Assembly: GCA_965224205.1 (NCBI GenBank)
Contig: CBDCYN010000032.1
Coordinates: forward strand, 1 to 64,000
Direction of reading: 5' to 3'
DNA length: 64,000 nt
From: CBDCYN01 sp965224205
Lineage (GTDB): Bacteria; Planctomycetota; Phycisphaerae; Phycisphaerales; Phycisphaeraceae
The position numbers were made by a program, and so were the translations under genes. Positions 44,567 through 55,847 of this stretch are shown here, piece after piece. Positions within the stretch are counted from its first letter, which is position 1. Every line of letters begins with the position of its first letter. The notes below the pieces were generated by a model. That model was not told the DNA's origin. It did not search any database and worked only from the letters and a program-made list of their open reading frames with translations.

Positions 44567-44770
44567 ATGGCACGACTCATCCGATACGAAGCGACCGGAC
44601 CGGCCGAGGTTAAACCCCAGGACAAGAGCGCCTGGATCTGTATGTGTGGGTTGAGCCAGAACCTGCCCCACTGTGACGGGTCGCACAAAGCCGCGCGGCA
44701 AGAGGAGCCCGGCAAGTGCTACGTGTACGACACCGACCGCAAAACCGTCGCCGAGGTGCGTGACGAGTAG
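44567..44770 (+). CDS. CDGSH iron-sulfur domain protein (mitoNEET-like)
   Basis: A 67-residue protein with one CDGSH motif: C-x-C-x8-C-D-G-S-H in ICMCGLSQNLPHCDGSHKAA. The three cysteines and one histidine bind a redox-active, pH-labile 2Fe-2S cluster. It starts MARLIRYEATGP after the ribosome site AGGAG. No membrane segment, so it is soluble. Bacterial members are thought to act in iron or redox balance; the partner is unknown. It is divergent from the nuclease gene and followed by about 200 bases without a gene before the convergent histidine kinase. Confidence 0.93.
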   Translation: MARLIRYEATGPAEVKPQDKSAWICMCGLSQNLPHCDGSHKAARQEEPGKCYVYDTDRKTVAEVRDE

Positions 44771-44975
44771 TCCTACCGGTGATAGTCGTACGCAGCCCTT
44801 GTTCCTCGCACCGCAGACCTCTGCAGCGAACTCGACTCGATGATGGCGGGGGCGGTTGTGTCGAGGTTTTTTCAGGCGCAGACCCGGCCGGCCACGGCTC
44901 CCATAAACCTCTGATCTATTCACAATCTATTCTATATTATGATCTTATGCCGATTGTGGCGGCAGTGATAGTGGG

Positions 44976-48050
<3,075 letters not shown>

Positions 48051-48229
48051 CCCCTGCGGGCGGGCGCAGGAGCAGACGGGCGGTGATCGACTCTTGCACG
48101 TAGTATCGGGCAGATCAGGACGGTCCTTGTCTCGACCCCAGATTCAAACAATGAGATCAAGGGATAGTCCAGCCGATGGGGTTGGCGCCGAACAAGAAAG
48201 CAGCAGCCAGATCGAGCCGAGCGCAGCGG

Positions 48230-49594
48230 TCATGGAGTAGCCTGATGGTTGGCCGATGACGTGGGTATGATCTGCTGAGGGTCAGTGGCCGGGTGCTCGA
48301 TGCCCAGGACCTGATCGTAGATCGTCTTCATCTTAGCCATGCGTCCGGTAAAACTGTAAGACTGCTCGATCCGCGTCCTGGCGTGACCCGATAAGTCGGC
48401 ACGGAGTTGCGCGTCTGAAGCCACCCGGCGGATGGCGTCGGTGAGCTGATCCGCGTCCCCGATCGGGCAAAGCAGGCCGGTCGAGCCGTCGCGGATCAGG
48501 CTAGGGATGCCCGCAACACGCGTGGCGACCACCGGGATGCACAACGCCATCGCCTCGAGCACCACGTTGGGCAGACCCTCGCGGAGGCTGCTGAGGACGA
48601 ACAGGTCCATCGCGTGGTACAGATCGATCATGTCGCTTCGGAATCCCAAGAGCTTGACCCGGCCCGTGACACCCAGCTGTTTAATCAACTGCTCTAGGTC
48701 ACCGCGGTGATCGCCGTCACCAATGATCCATGTTTCTACGTCCAGCCCGTCTTGGGTGAGGCGGCTCGTGGCCGTGATGAGATCGCTGAAACCCTTCTCG
48801 GGGCTTAACCGCCCCACCGCCCCGATCACAAGGCGACCCGGAGCAACGTCCATCTGGGACCTCAGCGGGGACTGGTCAGCGGGGTACCGGCGGCGGTACG
48901 TCTTCTCGTCGATCGCGTTGTGGATCAGTGTGAGGCGGTCAGGAGCAACCCCGAGTTTGCTCACCCGTTCGATCAGGTCCTCCGAAACGCAGACCACGTG
49001 GTGGTAATACGGCAGGCACCAACGGTCGACCGCATAATACAATGGGGTCCGCAGGGTGTGCTTGACCCAGCCGTGCACCGTGGACACCAGTTTCATGGGC
49101 CAAAGCGGGCGCAGCATCAGGCCCAGGAGGTTCGATTTATAATCGTGGCCGTGCCAGATCTTCACGTCATAATGGCGGCAGATCGCCAGCATCCTCCGCA
49201 GGACCTTGCGGTCCATCGGCCCGCGGTCCGGGACGCTGATCAACGGGCTATCCATCTGCTGGGCGCGGGCGAGCACCGAATCAAACCCCTTGTCGTCCGG
49301 GGGGTGCATGTACGCCGCGGCCAGCCAATAGGGGCTGTCAGCCAGGAACGGGGCCGACAGGAGGATGGTCTTATCGGGCCCCCCGCCGGTCTCGGTGACT
49401 ACGCGCGTGTGTAGGACCACGTGTCGCCCTTGCGGCTTGGCTGGCCAGTCTACCGGGATGGATCGGTCTTCGTCTTGAGCCACGGGAACCCTTTTCCCTC
49501 CTTCATCGTCTATCCGGTCGTGCCCACGCTTCGGACCCGGGGCCGTGTCCGCGGGGGTGGAGATCCGTTCAACTCGTGACGCGGGTGCGCCCAA
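48230..49594 (-). CDS. GT4-family glycosyltransferase
   Basis: The 454-residue protein has a GT-B fold. The N-domain includes ETGGGPDKTILLSA and IWHGHDYKSNLLG; the C-domain has GAVGRLSPEKGFSDLI, WIIGDGDHRGDLE, LGFRSDMIDLYHAMD and SLREGLPNVVLEAMA with the E-x7-E donor motif. The first ~55 residues are charged and unconserved, so the true start may be a later GTG or TTG. It overlaps the end of the upstream glycosyltransferase by 26 bases. Both probably build one exopolysaccharide or glycolipid. Acceptor unknown. Confidence 0.9.
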   Translation of the reverse strand: MGAPASRVERISTPADTAPGPKRGHDRIDDEGGKRVPVAQDEDRSIPVDWPAKPQGRHVVLHTRVVTETGGGPDKTILLSAPFLADSPYWLAAAYMHPPDDKGFDSVLARAQQMDSPLISVPDRGPMDRKVLRRMLAICRHYDVKIWHGHDYKSNLLGLMLRPLWPMKLVSTVHGWVKHTLRTPLYYAVDRWCLPYYHHVVCVSEDLIERVSKLGVAPDRLTLIHNAIDEKTYRRRYPADQSPLRSQMDVAPGRLVIGAVGRLSPEKGFSDLITATSRLTQDGLDVETWIIGDGDHRGDLEQLIKQLGVTGRVKLLGFRSDMIDLYHAMDLFVLSSLREGLPNVVLEAMALCIPVVATRVAGIPSLIRDGSTGLLCPIGDADQLTDAIRRVASDAQLRADLSGHARTRIEQSYSFTGRMAKMKTIYDQVLGIEHPATDPQQIIPTSSANHQATP

Positions 49595-50822
49595 GGATCA
49601 TCACCTCGAATTGTGACGCCTTATTCGACCACGATTCTTCGATCAATCGCCGCCGGGCGTGGGCTTGTTGTTGAGGTAGCCCCTCCTTGACCCGTTGGGC
49701 TACCCGTTCGACAAATGGTTCGATTCCGTTGACCACATCGGCGGCGTCCGCCCAGGGCCGCGTTGCGGGCAGGTCACGGACCACGACCGGTTTTCCGGTG
49801 GCCAGGTACTCCTTAAACTTTAGCGGCTGCATCGCCCGGGTCACCGGCAGGTCCGCGTACGGCATCACCAGGACATCCGCCATCGCCGCTAGGGGAGGCA
49901 GCTCTTCATACGCGACCGTCCCGGGCATCACCACCCGGCTTAGAGTTCGCAAGACCGGGCTTGGCGACTGCGTCGGCCCGACGAGGACCAACATCCCGCC
50001 TGCACCGTTGTGGTCGAGGCCTGTATCGGCCATGCGTTTGGTCAATGCGTCGCACCAGCTGGGGTCGAGCCTTTGGTCGATCAGCCCCCAGAACAAAATA
50101 ATCGGCCCGGTGAGCGACTTCCACCACGAGGGCGTAGGGTGGGTACGGTTTTCGTCGCGGTGGGGTTCGGTTTCGGATGGTACGGGCGGTTGTACGGACC
50201 AATGCTCCAGATCGATCCCATGGGTGAGCAGATCGGACGATCGTCCCAAACGTTCTAACCGTCGCCTAAGCGTCTCAGACGCGGCCACGATGTGATCGAC
50301 ACGTTCAACGAGCTGTCGCTCCATGTCTTCGAGGACCTGCCCATCGAGCCCGGGCCAGACTGAAAAATCATCGACACAGTAATACACCCAGCGATCCACA
50401 TCGAGCCGCCCGATGAGATCGGCGGTGATGGGCAGGGTCGTGATCGCGATCCGACTGTTACCCATCGGGCGGGGTCCAAGAGCTTGATGGACCGCTTGGC
50501 TCATCCTTGTGGCGTTGAACGAACGGTGCCATCGATGGCGAAAACCGGGCCACATAAAGGGGTTAATAAGCGACAAGTTTTCGGGCCGTTCGACGGCGGC
50601 CGCCCGGTCGTTGGGGTTCGACCCCGCCATCCACTGACGCAATTTGGACCAGGCCTTGCTTAGGTCATCCCTAGTCCATCGAGGCGGTCGGGTGCCTATC
50701 GTATTAACCCATAGCGTTTGGTATCGCGGCAGCAGGCAGCGGATCAGGTGCTGACAGCTCGACGGGTGTCGGCCCCAGTCGTCCGAAAAAACCACCAGTT
50801 GAGGCTGTTTAAGCTGGGTCAT
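49569..50822 (-). CDS. GT-B glycosyltransferase (GT1/GT4-like)
   Basis: The 417-residue protein begins LVVFSDDWGRHPSSCQHLIR and has a WVYYCVDDFSVWPGLDGQ segment, typical of glycosyltransferases found in exopolysaccharide and teichuronic-type clusters. The C-terminal half has ILFWGLIDQRLDP, PGTVAYEELPPLAAMADVLVMPY and the donor region MQPLKFKEYLATGKPVVVRDL. It starts after a 476-base gap, so it is first in the operon with the next glycosyltransferase (26-base overlap) and possibly the histidine kinase further on. Sugar specificity unknown. Confidence 0.87.
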   Translation of the reverse strand: MTQLKQPQLVVFSDDWGRHPSSCQHLIRCLLPRYQTLWVNTIGTRPPRWTRDDLSKAWSKLRQWMAGSNPNDRAAAVERPENLSLINPFMWPGFRHRWHRSFNATRMSQAVHQALGPRPMGNSRIAITTLPITADLIGRLDVDRWVYYCVDDFSVWPGLDGQVLEDMERQLVERVDHIVAASETLRRRLERLGRSSDLLTHGIDLEHWSVQPPVPSETEPHRDENRTHPTPSWWKSLTGPIILFWGLIDQRLDPSWCDALTKRMADTGLDHNGAGGMLVLVGPTQSPSPVLRTLSRVVMPGTVAYEELPPLAAMADVLVMPYADLPVTRAMQPLKFKEYLATGKPVVVRDLPATRPWADAADVVNGIEPFVERVAQRVKEGLPQQQAHARRRLIEESWSNKASQFEVMILGRTRVTS

Positions 50823-51298
50823 CGCTCTAGCGGGATGTTATACGCATCGTGCAGCAAAGTACCGCGTCGAATGGGCATTGGACACCAAAAATTTCCCTGC
50901 CACGTCCATGAGTCACGCCGTACTTTCATCCGGGATTGGGTCATACACATCACATGTTCAAGTGCCGTGTTGGGGGCGCCTGGGTCTTGCGCCTAGGACT
51001 GCGGAAAATGATCTGTCGTGAGCACCCTCCGGGCCCATCATTTCATGCGCAGACAGGTATACGATGATACGATGACTGATCCTACTAGACATGATCGACC
51101 ATGATGATCAGCTTGTTCGGATCACTCCTTGTGCGTTGCCCTCATCGCAGAGTCGCTTAAGATACCTTGGCCAGTTGCGGCGTGTTTGAGAACATCAACG
51201 CAGGTGAGGCTATCGGCGATCCGATCAGTACTCATGAGGAGATCGGCATCAGACCCAGCCCCCACGTCCACCTATGAGGTCAAGGCACAGGAGTCGCC
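50823..51298. other. Divergent intergenic region
   Basis: This 476-base gap lies between the divergent glycosyltransferase gene and nuoB copy 2. It is AT-richer in the middle (about 51055-51120) and must hold both promoters. No RNA gene or protein is recognisable. Confidence 0.4.
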
Positions 51299-51862
51299 AT
51301 GGGCATTGAAGCGGCATTACCGACCGGAAACATCCTTACGACTCAGCTCCAGAAGGTCATGAACTGGTCACGGCGGTCGAGCCTGTGGCCGATGCCGTTC
51401 GCCACGGCCTGTTGCGGGATCGAACTCATGGCCACGGCCAGCAGCCGGTACGACCTGTCACGGTTCGGGGCTGAGGTGATGCGTTTTAGCCCTCGCCAGA
51501 GTGACCTGCTGATCGTCGCCGGGCGTGTGGCGGTCAAGATGCTGCCCGTGCTTCAGCGGATCTACCAGCAGATCACCGAGCCAAAGTGGGTGATCTCGAT
51601 GGGCGCCTGCGCGTCGACAGGAGGGGTGTTTGATACCTACGCGGTCGTCCAGGGTATCGATCAGTTCATCCCGGTCGATGTTTACGTGCCCGGCTGCCCG
51701 CCCCGGCCCGAGACGCTGATGGAGGGGATCATGGCTATCCAACGGATTGTCGACCGCGACGGCATGCCCCCCTCGGGCCTGCGGCGGCCGCTTCAGGTCG
51801 CGGTCGAGCCGACACACGAGGTGCAGCCACAACCGGTGCCGCTGACGGTGGGCCAGAGTTAG
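51299..51862 (+). CDS. nuoB: NADH-quinone oxidoreductase subunit B-like (orphan copy 2)
   Basis: The 187-residue protein has the NuoB fold with all four cluster N2 ligands: the CC pair (ATACCGIELM), Cys in SMGACAS, and VPGCPPRPE. The ribosome site AGGAG is 7 bases before the ATG. Compared with copy 1 it has ATASSRYD for AFGASRFD and STGGVFDTYAVVQG for VGGGPYFKYGYHVVKG, differences that fit either two complex I sets or related hydrogenase/formate-linked modules. The C-terminal ~30 residues are Pro/Val-rich and unconserved. No other complex I gene is near. Confidence 0.9.
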   Translation: MGIEAALPTGNILTTQLQKVMNWSRRSSLWPMPFATACCGIELMATASSRYDLSRFGAEVMRFSPRQSDLLIVAGRVAVKMLPVLQRIYQQITEPKWVISMGACASTGGVFDTYAVVQGIDQFIPVDVYVPGCPPRPETLMEGIMAIQRIVDRDGMPPSGLRRPLQVAVEPTHEVQPQPVPLTVGQS

Positions 51863-52049
51863 CTGCTCTTCGCATGTTTAGATTACTAACGACATCGCCC
51901 TTATTCTGTGGCGGTTCGGGTCGTATTCGCAGCACAAAGTTAGACGTGGAGGTCGGGCTCGTGTCTGTAGGGGTAGAGCTTTTTGCTAGGCGTCGCAGGG
52001 CCGATGACGACGAGACGACATAACAGTAGTCATTCCATGGAGGTGACGC

Positions 52050-53132
52050 ATGAATAAATTCTGGTCGTTGAAAGGTATGGTCATGAAGCTCGCCGTGGCG
52101 ACAGGGATGCTGATCCTTAGTCTTTTCTTAGCAGAAGGCTTGATCCGCTTGGTCGCTCCTCAGCCGGCGTCGTGGCTGGACATCTACGAGCGGCATCCGT
52201 CCCTTCCGTTCTTTTCGCTTCAACCCAACGCCGTGCGCGAAGTCGACACCGGCGAGAGCCGTTGGTCGGTCTATACGGATGCTGAGGGTAACCGCGTTCC
52301 GGTCACGATAACTGAAACAGACCTGCCCGTCGCCTTGATCTTAGGAGATTCGTTCACTTTCGGGAACGGGGTTAACTACGAGGACAGCTTCGTAGGCCGG
52401 CTTAACGTGGGCCTGGACCGAGCGTTTCGGATTAAGAATACCGCTGTCCCGGGTCATGGCCCATCGCAATACCGACAAATCCTGGAGCACGCCCTTGAGG
52501 TCGGCAGTCCCGTGGCGGCGGTACTCGTCGTCACGTACATGGGCAACGACTACTACGATTGCATCTGGAACAAAGACCTCCCGGTCATCGATGGGATCAT
52601 CGGCAATGAAAAATCTCTACGGTCTTTTATCAAGCGGCATTTTCACCTATACCGCCTCGCGGCAAAGGTTTACCATCAAACAGCCCACACCAATAAAGAT
52701 ACGAGCAACCTCCAAGAGAATCTCTATCAGCCGGACTCTTGGCGTGTCAGCCCGCTCAAAGAATCTCTAGATCTTTATCGAGAAGAGTTTGGAAAGATCA
52801 AGGCGATATGCGACCGCGAGTCCATCCCGTTGATGGTTTTCGTCATGCCTACCGTGGATACGGTGCGAGCCGTCGCAGACAATGGCCAGGAAGTCAAGCC
52901 GCAGCCGGTACCGACGACCGGGACCACCGATTACATACTGCCCAACAAAATCGCAGCTTCCGTTTTGACTTCCTTGGAGATCGCCACCACCGATCTAACC
53001 GAGGTGTTAGCCCAGCACGACACAGATGAGACGTACTTCCGCTTCGATGGACATCTAACGCCGCGGGGTAATGAGATTGTCAGTATCACCATGCGCGATC
53101 GGATCCGCGAGGTATTCACCGACCGGCAGTGA
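52050..53132 (+). CDS. Membrane-anchored SGNH/GDSL-type hydrolase
   Basis: The 360-residue protein has one N-terminal membrane helix (MKLAVATGMLILSLFLAEGL) and then an SGNH hydrolase domain facing outward. Block I is LILGDSFTFGNG with the catalytic Ser; block II is AVPGHGPSQ; block III is VTYMGNDYYD with the Asn; block V is DGHLTPRGNEI with the catalytic Asp and His. The ribosome site is GGAGG-like, about 8 bases upstream. Relatives include esterases and polysaccharide O-acyl-modifying AlgX/DltD-like proteins. It stands alone, with gaps of about 190 and 295 bases on its sides. Confidence 0.85.
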   Translation: MNKFWSLKGMVMKLAVATGMLILSLFLAEGLIRLVAPQPASWLDIYERHPSLPFFSLQPNAVREVDTGESRWSVYTDAEGNRVPVTITETDLPVALILGDSFTFGNGVNYEDSFVGRLNVGLDRAFRIKNTAVPGHGPSQYRQILEHALEVGSPVAAVLVVTYMGNDYYDCIWNKDLPVIDGIIGNEKSLRSFIKRHFHLYRLAAKVYHQTAHTNKDTSNLQENLYQPDSWRVSPLKESLDLYREEFGKIKAICDRESIPLMVFVMPTVDTVRAVADNGQEVKPQPVPTTGTTDYILPNKIAASVLTSLEIATTDLTEVLAQHDTDETYFRFDGHLTPRGNEIVSITMRDRIREVFTDRQ

Positions 53133-53427
53133 AACCTTCTAGATCTGGACAAACTTATGATCGTTCTTGCTCTTGGGAGGGATGCGGCTCGCAGGAGGCC
53201 TTCTTACGCCAAACCATTTCCACGAGCTAAGCTACAGTACAATTGCCACTATCATGTCATCCTGCCGTCCATGTTCCGGACAGCGACGGCTGCCCACATG
53301 TTGAAGGTTTTCGCCACGAATCGTCATATCATGATCTAGCCTCACCAGATCTTGGAGTACACTGCCCATAGGCAGATCACGGGCCTGAAGATCGTTGTGA
53401 CGGCATAAAATCGATGGGTATTGATGG

Positions 53428-53988
53428 ATGCTCTCTATTTTTCTAGGCCTGACCACCGCTAACCTGCTCCTGCTGGGGGTCGTGGCGGTCGTGGGCTGGA
53501 CATACGGGCAGTCCGGGTCTGCGGCCGCGGCCCAGGAGGGAATGGCGTACCACGTCGCCCTGGGGGTAGCCAGCGGTTTCTTGACCTGCCTCACGCACCT
53601 CGCGGTCTATACGTACTTCATGGCCACGTCGAAATGGCTCCAGGCCGCAGCGGACAAGGCAGACCTCAATCTCATCCGGTACGTCGCTCCCTCCTTGTCA
53701 CGGAAGAAGCGTGTGTTGCCCACGGTCATGATCCCGATCTTTGTTACGATGTTCACGCTGTTTGCCGGTGCGGCGGCGGACTCGGTGACCGGCGGCTCGA
53801 CCGCGGCGGGTGTGCACCTGGCGACCGCCGCAGCGGCGGTGGTTTGCAACGTGGCAGCAGCCGGTTTGGAATACCATTGGATCAACCAGCAGCGGCAGCT
53901 CATGGACGATGCGTTATCGATGGTCAACCGGCTGTCCCCCGCGGAAACCCGGTTCGCTGAAATGGACGCCCGCGTCTCTCGAGCCTAA
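53428..53988 (+). CDS. Predicted four-helix membrane protein, unknown function
   Basis: The 186-residue protein has about four hydrophobic segments: near 3-24 (LGLTTANLLLLGVVAVVGW), 42-66 (VALGVASGFLTCLTHLAVYT), 98-118 (PTVMIPIFVTMFTLFAGAAA) and 125-148. The C-terminus is polar (ETRFAEMDARVSRA). I do not recognise the family. It precedes the LolA-like gene by 17 bases on the same strand, so the two are probably cotranscribed, which suggests an envelope role. The long open frame and clear topology support it being real. Confidence 0.65.
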   Translation: MLSIFLGLTTANLLLLGVVAVVGWTYGQSGSAAAAQEGMAYHVALGVASGFLTCLTHLAVYTYFMATSKWLQAAADKADLNLIRYVAPSLSRKKRVLPTVMIPIFVTMFTLFAGAAADSVTGGSTAAGVHLATAAAAVVCNVAAAGLEYHWINQQRQLMDDALSMVNRLSPAETRFAEMDARVSRA

Positions 53989-54005
53989 CCTCGCACGATC
54001 GAGCG

Positions 54006-54896
54006 ATGAAAAACACCCCCCACGCCCCAGTGCTAATCGTGCTCGTGTCCGTCACGGTTTTGGTCGAGGCCGCCTCATGCCAGGTCAACCAGCAGATCGA
54101 TGCCTCAGCCGTAGATCCACCCACTACGGCCCCCCGTGTCGATAACAACCCCTCATCCTCACTGCCCCTGGAACCCACCTCGGTAGTCGCCCCTGAAGTA
54201 TCTCCCGATGTGGAGCAATGGCTCGGGAAGATCGAGCGTGCCGCGTCGAAGATCAGGACCCTCCAGGCGAAGCTGCGGTACGACCGCACCCAGGGCCTCG
54301 TGGGCGACCACCAGCGTCGTTTTGGACGGCTGATCTATTTTACGGGTCCGCCCGCTCGGTTTGTGATCCATTTCGACTATCTGCTTGTGGACCGCCGCCT
54401 CGACCGCGAAGACCGATCGTACATTTTTGACGGTCAATGGCTGATCGAACGGTACGATAAAGAGAAACTCTTCATCCGCCGCCAGGTCGCCCCAGCGCCC
54501 CAGCCCGGGGATGACCGGTCCTCTGCGGACCTGCTGGCATTGGGCCAGGGCCCGTTCCCCTTGCCTGTTTCACAAAAGAAAGATCAGGTGCTCGAACGGT
54601 TTGAAGTGACGCTGGTCGAACCCGCCGATTCCGATCCCGCCAACAGCGTGCACTTCCACCTTACCCCCAAGCATGACCACGACCATCAATTGACACAGGT
54701 CGACCTCTGGTACGACCGCGATACCCTGCTACCCGTGCGGATCGCCACGCTTGATGAATCTGAGAACGAATCCGTTGTGGAGATCACGCAGCCAAAGCTC
54801 AATGTCGCCGTTGACCCCGCCGTGGTCGATACCACCGCCCCTCAAGATCTCGCTTGGCGTGTTGAGGTCATCCCATGGTCGCCAGACGGCCCTTAA
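54006..54896 (+). CDS. LolA-like outer-membrane lipoprotein carrier protein
   Basis: The 296-residue protein has a lipoprotein-like signal (LIVLVSVTVLVEAASC, Cys at about 25) and a disordered Pro/Ser linker to about residue 65. A LolA/LolB-type domain follows: WLGKIERAASKIRTLQAKLR, GRLIYFTGPPARFVIHF, YIFDGQWLIERYDKEKLFIRR and, near the end, LWYDRDTLLPVRIATLDESE. LolA carries lipoproteins through the periplasm; lipid-anchored versions can act as receptors. It follows the four-helix membrane protein by 17 bases and converges on fliS. Confidence 0.78.
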   Translation: MKNTPHAPVLIVLVSVTVLVEAASCQVNQQIDASAVDPPTTAPRVDNNPSSSLPLEPTSVVAPEVSPDVEQWLGKIERAASKIRTLQAKLRYDRTQGLVGDHQRRFGRLIYFTGPPARFVIHFDYLLVDRRLDREDRSYIFDGQWLIERYDKEKLFIRRQVAPAPQPGDDRSSADLLALGQGPFPLPVSQKKDQVLERFEVTLVEPADSDPANSVHFHLTPKHDHDHQLTQVDLWYDRDTLLPVRIATLDESENESVVEITQPKLNVAVDPAVVDTTAPQDLAWRVEVIPWSPDGP

Positions 54897-55070
54897 CCGC
54901 TTACGGCGCCACCATCCCGGATGAAATGATGGCGTGCGCTGTGTATGTACAATAGAATGCCCCGTGGCCAAAGCACCTCTGCGACGCTGGACCTTGATAC
55001 ACGATGCGTGTATCTCACTGATACGATGGCGCAGCGGGTGCTCTGCTAAAAATAGGGAACGGACCGTGTC

Positions 55071-55532
55071 CTAACCGTCGATGGAGAGGCTACTGATCGC
55101 AGTCTGCTGAGCGTTACTGAGGCCGCTGGCTTCTTGCCCGGCTTCGGTTGAAGCCTCTTCGGCTAGCTGATGCATGAGCATCTGCCACGTCTCCCTCTCA
55201 TACTCCAGCAGCTTGATCGACTCGTCGATGGCTTTGTCGTCTTTGTTGATGTTCGCGTCCACGAGCCGGCGGTAGATGAACGTGTACAGGGCGCTGAGTT
55301 TCGAGCACAGCTCGGGCGAGATCTGGTGGTTGAGGCTCGTCGACAGCTCCAGGACGATCTTCTGAGCCTTCATGAGGCACTCGAACGCCGTTTCGATGTT
55401 GTTTGCCTCACGCGCGGCCTTGGCCTGATGGCAGAACTTGATCGCCCCGTCATACAACATCAGCCGCAGCTCCTCCGGGCTGGCGGTGAGCACCTTCGTC
55501 TTGAGATACGGGTTGACTTCACGCGGTCGCAT
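55071..55532 (-). CDS. fliS: Flagellar export chaperone FliS
   Basis: FliS binds flagellin C-termini in the cytoplasm and prevents premature assembly. The 153-residue protein begins MRPREVNPYLKTKVLTASP, then ELRLMLYDGAIKFCHQAKAA, the FECLMKAQKIVLELSTSL helix and IYRRLVDANINKD, all FliS landmarks. The ATG was chosen because a ribosome site (GGGAGGA) precedes it and the family starts here; 57 more codons are open upstream. The C-terminal tail of about 20 residues is Ser/Ala-rich. No other flagellar gene is adjacent; fliD lies 40 kb away, so motility genes are dispersed. Confidence 0.92.
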   Translation of the reverse strand: MRPREVNPYLKTKVLTASPEELRLMLYDGAIKFCHQAKAAREANNIETAFECLMKAQKIVLELSTSLNHQISPELCSKLSALYTFIYRRLVDANINKDDKAIDESIKLLEYERETWQMLMHQLAEEASTEAGQEASGLSNAQQTAISSLSIDG

Positions 55533-55847
55533 CAAAGCAGAGTCCTCCCAGCCGGGGGCGTTTCCGGTAAAACGTATCGGACAAAACGAGGGTAGAACCT
55601 TAGCTGTCAGCGTCGGGTCGTTTCGAGATAAGGATAGCGGCCGCCCGAAGGTCCGGTAACTGACTCTCTGGATAAGGGCGTGGGTTGGAGGTCGACGTTT
55701 CAAAGTTTCGGTCGACCCATGAAGCGGTGCGGGTTAGAGCTTTGATCTTTCCGCTCACGGCACCCCACGTCATTGAAGTAGGGCGGATACGGTTTTTGTT
55801 CGGTCAACGTTCAAGGGCGCGATAACACCCCGTCCGTGCAACGCCCA
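55533..55847. other. Intergenic region upstream of fliS
   Basis: This 315-base gap lies between the end of the antiporter gene and fliS, both on the - strand. Besides the fliS ribosome site, nothing is recognisable; no clear sigma-28 type promoter was found. Confidence 0.35.

Noticed and set aside
53157..53339. 60-codon + strand frame between the SGNH hydrolase and the membrane protein
   Set aside because: No recognisable feature and atypical composition.
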